A stretch of 48,151 nt of DNA from Roseburia sp. 1XD42-34 (GTDB lineage Bacteria; Bacillota; Bacilli; Bacillales; Amphibacillaceae), in NCBI RefSeq assembly GCF_009917385.1, contig NZ_QWLJ01000038.1, positions 1 to 48,151 on the forward strand, in the 5' to 3' direction. Made by a program: the position numbers and the translations under genes. The number at the start of each line of letters is the position of its first letter. The stretch's first letter is position 1. Below, in pieces: positions 44,327 through 48,151 of this stretch. Under the pieces are notes generated by a model. The model saw nothing but the letters and a program-made list of their open reading frames with translations, had not been told where the DNA came from and made no database searches.

Positions 44327-44548
44327 GGGAAAAAGTCGATATTTTTCTTTCTTTCCCTTTTTAGGGAAACAAGGAAATTCTCGAACTATTTCTTTTCCTT
44401 CATTAGGGAAAAACTCGAATATTTTCCTTTCCCTAAGCAGGGAAAATATCGGTACTTTTCCTTCCCTTCACTGAGAGGGAAAAAGTCGAGAAATATCGAG
44501 AATTTCACAGGGAAGGGAAAACCTTATATTAATAATATAACATTTCCG
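44327..44548. other. Candidate phage replication origin: iteron-like array plus AT-rich stretch
   Basis: GGGAAA occurs on the plus strand at 44327, 44364, 44406, 44440, 44477 and 44515, mean spacing about 37.6 bases. In four of these, TCGA or TCGG begins exactly 9 bases after the first G. Several units end in TTTCCC or TTCCCT, so each can fold on itself (best: TTAGGGAAA ... TTTCCCTAA, 44403-44435). An AT-only run of 14-16 bases (TTATATTAATAATATAA, about 44524-44540) follows and could be the unwinding element. The placement directly after the primase-helicase is typical for phage origins. Confidence 0.65.
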
Positions 44549-44562
44549 TTTCCCTCCCGTAG

Positions 44563-44625
44563 GTCGTAGAGAAAAAAGTGGTGGGCTCAAGCGCAGCCCG
44601 CCACACCATTTTCTCTTCCTACGAC
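44563..44625. other. Long hairpin next to the candidate origin
   Basis: GTCGTAG (44563-44569) pairs with CTACGAC (44619-44625). Inside, AGAGAAAA pairs with TTTTCTCT and GTGG-TGGGCT pairs with AGCCCG-CCAC, around a CAAGCGC loop. The interrupted stem of about 25 pairs is not followed by a U-tract, so it is not a standard terminator. A priming or single-strand initiation site is possible. Confidence 0.55.
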
Positions 44626-44675
44626 AATGAAAAATTTCAGTCAGCAAAAAGTAAAAAAATGGAAGGTGGATAAAA

Positions 44676-44912
44676 TTGACTAAAAGGAAAAAACATCCAA
44701 AGCTAAGAGTTGCCAGAAATATGCCGCCTCTTTACCATACGTTACCAGGTGAAAAATACAGCCATAGGAAAAGCGAAGTTTTGAAATGGTTATCTGAAAG
44801 ACCGGCGTTAATTGAACACGTATTTACAGATGTATCAAATTCAAAAGACATTTTTTATAATCCCGAAACAGGCAAATGGCAGGGTGTGGATTACGAGGAG
44901 GATGAAGAATGA
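44676..44912 (+). CDS. Hypothetical phage protein ahead of rusA
   Basis: 78 residues from TTG 44676 with GGAAGGTGG upstream. A basic start (MTKRKKHPKLRVARN), a middle HRKSEVLKWLSERPALIEHV and an acidic end (DYEEDEE). Overlaps rusA in ATGA. Not recognised beyond being a common phage neighbour of rusA. Confidence 0.75.
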   Translation: MTKRKKHPKLRVARNMPPLYHTLPGEKYSHRKSEVLKWLSERPALIEHVFTDVSNSKDIFYNPETGKWQGVDYEEDEE

Positions 44913-45307
44913 CAACTGAATTCTTTATGCCAATGAAAAAAGTACCAACTGTAACTCATCAACAGAAACAGGTAACGGTAGTGAAGGGGAAGCCCGTTTT
45001 CTATGAACCAGAACAATTAAAGGCTGCACGTACTAAGTTGATGGCTCACCTTGGAAAACATGCTCCAGAAAAGAAGTTTAACAATCCGATTCGGTTATAT
45101 GTGAAGTGGTTATTCCCGATTACCGGGAAACACACGAATGGTAAATATAAATATACAAAGCCGGATATTGATAACAGCCAGAAGCTATTATTTGATTGCA
45201 TGACGGATTTAGGATTTTGGAAGGATGATTCATTGATCGTTAGTTTGGTAGCTGAAAAGTTTTGGGCGGAGCTACCAGGTATTTATATTCGAATCGAGGA
45301 GATTTGA
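44909..45307 (+). CDS. rusA: RusA-family Holliday junction resolvase
   Basis: 132 residues from ATG 44909, overlapping the previous stop. The metal-binding carboxylates are in KPDIDNSQKLLFDCM (Asp86, Asp88) and GFWKDDSLI (Asp106/107), the RusA signature. It resolves four-way junctions made during phage recombination and replication, cutting branched DNA before packaging. Its stop overlaps the next start in TGATG. Confidence 0.9.
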   Translation: MTTEFFMPMKKVPTVTHQQKQVTVVKGKPVFYEPEQLKAARTKLMAHLGKHAPEKKFNNPIRLYVKWLFPITGKHTNGKYKYTKPDIDNSQKLLFDCMTDLGFWKDDSLIVSLVAEKFWAELPGIYIRIEEI

Positions 45308-45534
45308 TGGACTATCAAGCTTTTTATACTGAAGTTGCTAATTGGATAAATGAGTGTAATAACAAAGCGATGGCGTTCGGTATGCATAGCAACGAGTTTT
45401 GGAGTTGGGTTATGCGGTCTACTGGTGAAATGAGCAATAAGTATGGAAATAATGACTTGGTTAAAAAGCAAATGATTATGCTAGTAGATTGGTTAAAAGA
45501 AATCTATGAGAGGATGAATAATCGTGGATCATAA
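45307..45534 (+). CDS. Hypothetical phage protein
   Basis: 75 residues from ATG 45307, overlapping the rusA stop by one base, with GAGGAG at 45296-45301. Trp-rich (EVANWINECNNKAMAFGMHS, EFWSWVMRSTGEMSNKYGN); function not recognised. The longer frame to 45262 lies inside rusA. Confidence 0.72.
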   Translation: MDYQAFYTEVANWINECNNKAMAFGMHSNEFWSWVMRSTGEMSNKYGNNDLVKKQMIMLVDWLKEIYERMNNRGS

Positions 45535-45658
45535 CGAAAGAGAATCTATCATAGCTCAATTGGCATTAGCTGAAGGAGTTAACGAATCTGTATTTCAGAA
45601 ATATACAGATGAACAGCTACTACAAGAAATGAAGTCACTGTTTGGCGATGATGAATAG
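45524..45658 (+). CDS. 44-residue acidic phage protein, BH0509-like
   Basis: GTG 45524 overlaps the end of the previous gene and has GAGAGG at 45508-45513. The product begins MDHNERESIIAQLALAEG and ends in SLFGDDE. The pattern of a charged start, helix and acidic tail resembles small BH0509-type proteins of Bacillus phages; weak. Confidence 0.6.
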   Translation: MDHNERESIIAQLALAEGVNESVFQKYTDEQLLQEMKSLFGDDE

Positions 45659-45681
45659 TTGAAAGTGAAGGAGGGTGCCTG

Positions 45682-46206
45682 ATGCACATTACAGAGAAAC
45701 AGCTAAAGCTAATTACAGAAACAGCTTCAAGAGAAGCAATTAAAGCATATAAAGAAGATGAGAATAAACGCAACCAAGAAAAGCATGACAGGCGTTTACG
45801 TAATATTAAACTGCTGTTGAAACATTACAGGGCGCTTGTACTTCATTGCGAAAAACTAGAAGATGATTTGGTTAAGTTTGAGAATACATCTATCCAGGAC
45901 TTGGATATTGATGAGATTAACCTTGAAAGCATTGAATCAATTAAACAGAGTAAAACGAAGTCCATTGCCATGGTGTATTTTGTCAGAGGGAAAATGGAAG
46001 CTTACAAACGTTCTTGCAGCGAGGATGAATTAAAATATTTTCGTGTTCTTGAGATGAAGTATATCACGCCTAAAAAATACACAATACGAGAAATAGCAGA
46101 ACGAGAATGTATTGATAAGGTAACAGTATACAGATACTTGAATAAAGCAATAGAAGATTTACCAGTCATTTTTTTTGGAATCGAAGCCATCCAGTTTGAA
46201 AAGTGA
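45682..46206 (+). CDS. ArpU/RinA-like phage late transcriptional regulator
   Basis: 174 residues from ATG 45682 with GAAGGAGGGTG upstream. The N-terminal half is a charged helix (KAYKEDENKRNQEKHDRRLR). The C-terminal half holds a sigma-70 region 4-like HTH: EMKYITPKKYTIREIAEREC followed by DKVTVYRYLNKAIEDL. The position, last gene before the terminases, is that of ArpU/RinA/LmaC-type activators of late genes. Confidence 0.82.
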   Translation: MHITEKQLKLITETASREAIKAYKEDENKRNQEKHDRRLRNIKLLLKHYRALVLHCEKLEDDLVKFENTSIQDLDIDEINLESIESIKQSKTKSIAMVYFVRGKMEAYKRSCSEDELKYFRVLEMKYITPKKYTIREIAERECIDKVTVYRYLNKAIEDLPVIFFGIEAIQFEK

Positions 46207-46305
46207 GTCTGCAAAAAATCTGCAACCACATTGCAACTATTTATGTGTTAAGATGATACCGTAAGAAAAATATCTTACAAACTCCTTTAAGGGTTATAAT
46301 ATAGC

Positions 46306-46341
46306 AAAAAGCATCCAATGTTGTGTGTTGGGTGTTTTTTG
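46306..46341 (+). terminator. Terminator at the end of the early/middle operon
   Basis: Stem GCATCCAA (46311-46318) with TTGGGTGT (46328-46335, G-U pairs) preceded by AAAAA and followed by TTTTT. It lies 100 bases after the ArpU-like gene. Confidence 0.7.
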
Positions 46342-46376
46342 TTTGCAAAATAAATACATAAAACAACAAATTTATA

Positions 46377-46405
46377 TTGACGTACGTAAATATAAATGCT
46401 ATAAT
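46377..46405 (+). promoter_or_regulatory. Strong SigA-type promoter of the small basic-tail gene
   Basis: TTGACG at 46377-46382, exactly 17 bases, then the consensus TATAAT at 46400-46405, 25 bases before the start codon. It is the clearest promoter in the prophage. Confidence 0.8.
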
Positions 46406-46429
46406 ATAAGTAAGGAAGGAGGGAAAAAG

Positions 46430-46588
46430 GTGAACATGGAAGATGTCGAAAGAATACTTAGATTAATAACTTGGTCTACAGCTAGCATAGCGGCTATAGT
46501 AACCACAATAAAAAATCTGGGTGAAATGAAAGACAGGAAAAAAGAGAAAAAGCGACGCTCTCCCACCAAGAAGAAACGTCGCAAGTAA
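46430..46588 (+). CDS. 52-residue peptide with hydrophobic helix and poly-basic tail, possible type I toxin
   Basis: GTG 46430 has AAGGAGGG 6-7 bases upstream; ATG 46436 is a less well spaced alternative. After MNMEDVERILRLITWSTASI comes a short hydrophobic stretch (AAIVTTI) and a tail of Lys and Arg (MKDRKKEKKRRSPTKKKRRK). One short membrane helix plus a strongly basic tail is the layout of TxpA/BsrG-like peptides, but sequence identity to them is not evident. It has its own consensus promoter and a predicted antisense RNA. Confidence 0.65.
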   Translation: MNMEDVERILRLITWSTASIAAIVTTIKNLGEMKDRKKEKKRRSPTKKKRRK

Positions 46589-46618
46589 GCCCGAGGGGGA
46601 AGAAATTCCCCTTCTCAA
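46545..46618 (-). ncRNA. Predicted antisense RNA overlapping the 3' end of the basic-tail gene
   Basis: On the minus strand an extended -10 (TGGTATACT; hexamer 46624-46629) has TTTTCA 18 bases upstream. The predicted RNA starts near 46617 and ends at the hairpin GCGACG/CGTCGC (46577-46582 with 46552-46557), followed by TTTTTCTCTTTTTT. It would be about 70 bases, opposite the coding end of the small gene. The U-tract could be an accident of Lys/Arg codons. Confidence 0.35.
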
Positions 46619-46631
46619 TACAAAGTATACC

Positions 46632-46832
46632 ATGTTCACAAACAAAATGAAAACTTACGACTGGTTCAATATAGTGCTGTTAGGTCTGTTTATTTACCAC
46701 TTCACATTCATGGATTATAACGATCTGCATACATTGGATATTATTGCTTCTGTAATAGCTGTAATTTGGTTAATTATCACAACAATAGATATAATAATCA
46801 AGTGGAGGTTTAAGAAGCATGACAAAGAGTAA
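46632..46832 (+). CDS. Small two-span membrane protein
   Basis: 66 residues from ATG 46632, or 61 from ATG 46647; neither has a good ribosome site. Hydrophobic spans at about residues 12-27 and 36-55, basic end (KWRFKKHDKE). The end overlaps the next start by 14 bases. Possibly cotranscribed with the preceding peptide. Not recognised. Confidence 0.6.
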   Translation: MFTNKMKTYDWFNIVLLGLFIYHFTFMDYNDLHTLDIIASVIAVIWLIITTIDIIIKWRFKKHDKE

Positions 46833-47037
46833 ATACTGCTTTGATAATGTGGACCAGCTACGCAGTTTTTTGGAAAATGAAGTGGTGACAACTACAGAAG
46901 CTGTAGAACTAATAGGTTGCAGCAGGCAGAATATAAAGCAATTGGTTGACCATGGTACACTAATGCCGATCAAGCAAACGCCACGAGAACGATTATTCTT
47001 GAAAGAAGATGTGTTGAACTATCGAAAAAGAAAATAA
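46819..47037 (+). CDS. MerR/excisionase-type HTH protein
   Basis: 72 residues from ATG 46819 with GGAGGT upstream. VVTTTEAVELIGCSRQNIKQ then LVDHGTLMPIKQTPRERLFL is the helix-turn-helix plus wing of the excisionase/MerR-like family. It may bend DNA in excision or regulate late genes. Confidence 0.78.
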   Translation: MTKSKYCFDNVDQLRSFLENEVVTTTEAVELIGCSRQNIKQLVDHGTLMPIKQTPRERLFLKEDVLNYRKRK

Positions 47038-47046
47038 AAGTATCTG

Positions 47047-47080
47047 TAGACATCTCAAACATGGGGTGTCTTTTTCTTTC
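47047..47080 (+). terminator. Terminator before terminase genes
   Basis: Stem AGACATCTC (47048-47056) with GGGGTGTCT (47063-47071, G-U pairs), followed by TTTTC. Confidence 0.7.
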
Positions 47081-47124
47081 GTTCAAAACAACTCGATTAC
47101 ATACGGGGGTGGGTGTTGATGTAA

Positions 47125-47844
47125 ATGGAAGCTAGACATAAGAAGGCCGAAATAGATTACAACAAAGGAATGAAATATAAAGATATAGCTGAGAAATACG
47201 GCGTTTCAATTAATACGGTAAAGTCCTGGAAACGCCGGCATGGATGGGAACGTAACAAGGGTGCACCCAAAGAAAAAAGTGTGCACACAAAAAAAGGTGG
47301 GCAACCAGGAAACAAAAATGCTTTAGGTAACAAGGGCGGAGCTCCAAAAAAGAATAGCAATGCTGTTACGCACGGGTTATTCGCTAAATATTTGCCTCAA
47401 GAGACGCTAAACATTGTTAACGATATTGACGACATTTCACCTTTAGACATTCTTTGGATGAATATAAAAATGCAGTTTGCATCCATTATGCGGGCGCAAC
47501 AAATTATGTATGTCGAAGGTAAAACCGAGATGATTAAAGAGCTTAAGAAGTTAAAACAGTCAAGTGGAGACAAAATGAAAAGCGAAGAGGTTGAATATGA
47601 ATTCCAGTTCGCCTGGGATCGCCAAGCAACATTTATGAATTCCCTTAGCAGGTCAATGGGCGAATTAAGAAGCATGCTTAAGCAGTTTTATGAATTGGCC
47701 AATTATGACGATGATAGGCTGCTGGAAGTTGAAAGAATGAGAGCTGTTATTGATAAAACAAAAGCCGAGGTTGAAAAAATAACAGACAACAATGACAGTG
47801 ATCCAATTGAAATCATGATAAAACGAAAAGGTGATACATCATGA
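47125..47844 (+). CDS. terS: Terminase small subunit
   Basis: 239 residues from ATG 47125; an in-frame TAA directly precedes it. The N-terminal HTH (GMKYKDIAEKYGVSINTVKS, residues 15-35) recognises the packaging site, followed by the glycine-lysine linker GQPGNKNALGNKGGAPKKN typical of PBSX-like small terminases and a helical oligomerisation part. Overlaps terL in ATGA. Confidence 0.9.
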   Translation: MEARHKKAEIDYNKGMKYKDIAEKYGVSINTVKSWKRRHGWERNKGAPKEKSVHTKKGGQPGNKNALGNKGGAPKKNSNAVTHGLFAKYLPQETLNIVNDIDDISPLDILWMNIKMQFASIMRAQQIMYVEGKTEMIKELKKLKQSSGDKMKSEEVEYEFQFAWDRQATFMNSLSRSMGELRSMLKQFYELANYDDDRLLEVERMRAVIDKTKAEVEKITDNNDSDPIEIMIKRKGDTS

Positions 47845-48151
47845 TAGAAAAAGAAGTGAATCCTCACTTCGAAAACTTTCTCTTTGATTGGAAACATAAG
47901 TTTCAAGTTCTTGTGGGCGGTTATGGTTCGAGTAAAAGTTACCATGTCGCTTTAAAGATTATATTAAAGCTATTGCAGGAAAAAAGAACAGCGCTTGTGG
48001 TACGGGAAGTATATGATACACACAGAGATTCTACATTTTCTCTATTTGAAGAAATTATTGAGGATATGGGTTTAGCTGATAAAATACGTTGTGTCAGTTC
48101 CCCTATGCAAATACGCTTTCCGAATGGCAGTAAAATCATCTTTAAAGGGAT
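47841..48151 (+). CDS. terL: Terminase large subunit, N-terminal part, cut by window end
   Basis: The frame from ATG 47841 stays open to the last base (103 codons). VLVGGYGSSKSYHVALKI is the Walker A-like loop of the Terminase_3/PBSX type, followed by LVVREVYDTHRDSTF. This ATPase/nuclease drives DNA packaging. The nuclease half is outside the window. Confidence 0.92.
   Translation, partial: MIEKEVNPHFENFLFDWKHKFQVLVGGYGSSKSYHVALKIILKLLQEKRTALVVREVYDTHRDSTFSLFEEIIEDMGLADKIRCVSSPMQIRFPNGSKIIFKG

Noticed and set aside
44271..44474. 67-codon frame over the end of the primase gene and the iteron array
   Set aside because: It begins inside the primase-helicase in another frame, and its sequence reflects the GGGAAA repeats.
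44327..44520. CRISPR or transcription terminator series
   Set aside because: The intervals are not unique spacers and hairpins lack U-tracts in a consistent direction; origin iterons fit better.

Overview
The window is about 48 kb of AT-rich chromosome from a low-GC Gram-positive bacterium. Strong AGGAGG-type ribosome sites, frequent TTG starts, the CcpA/cre and GlpP style of control, and synteny with Bacillus subtilis (asnO, ywrC-ywrD-ywrB-ywrA, cvfB/yitL) point to a Bacillaceae member. The dispersed intergenic repeats and degenerate 21-bp arrays suggest a halophilic or marine genus such as Virgibacillus or Oceanobacillus; that genus call is inference.

Host region (1-30.2 kb). It opens with the end of an oligopeptide ABC transporter operon (oppF fragment, oppB, oppC, oppA), then asnO (glutamine-dependent asparagine synthetase), a small hypothetical gene, and a membrane-anchored penicillin-acylase-family gene broken by one in-frame amber codon. 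Next comes a glycerol/dihydroxyacetone block: glpF-glpK behind a promoter with a perfect cre box and a terminator-bearing leader, then the PTS-dependent dihydroxyacetone kinase operon dhaK-dhaL-dhaM. A catabolic threonine/serine dehydratase follows. After it, a short CstA-family transporter lies downstream of a LytS/LytT-type two-component pair. Three direct repeats at exact 21-bp spacing sit upstream of the transporter and look like the LytTR operator. The next block matches the B. subtilis chromate region: an Lrp-type regulator (ywrC), a gamma-glutamyltransferase-like enzyme (ywrD) and a two-gene short-chain chromate transporter (ywrB, ywrA). It is followed by a HAD phosphatase, a truncated histidine kinase, a YesK-like membrane protein and the S1-domain RNA-binding protein CvfB. 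Intergenic regions carry at least two dispersed repeat families and two arrays of 21-bp degenerate repeats.

Prophage (about 30.2 kb to beyond the right edge). The leftward lysogeny arm is integrase, ImmA-type metalloprotease and repressor. A divergent control region carries TTAGCT/AGCTAA half-sites. The rightward early operon starts with a Cro-like regulator and a DUF771-like protein, then many very small genes, including 21-34-codon ones, with a YozE-like gene on the opposite strand. A protein with three tandem HTH units is followed by a recombination/replication module: replication-terminator-like protein, DUF2303-like protein, Rad50-like ATPase, Sak4-like ATPase, DUF669 protein, DEAH helicase and primase-helicase. 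Just after the primase-helicase lies an iteron-like array (GGGAAA-nnn-TCGA, about 37-bp period), an AT-rich stretch and a long hairpin: a good candidate phage origin. RusA, an ArpU-like late regulator, a possible type I toxin-antitoxin-like locus, an excisionase-like HTH protein and the terminase small and large subunits follow, the last cut by the window edge. The right attachment site and the structural genes lie outside.
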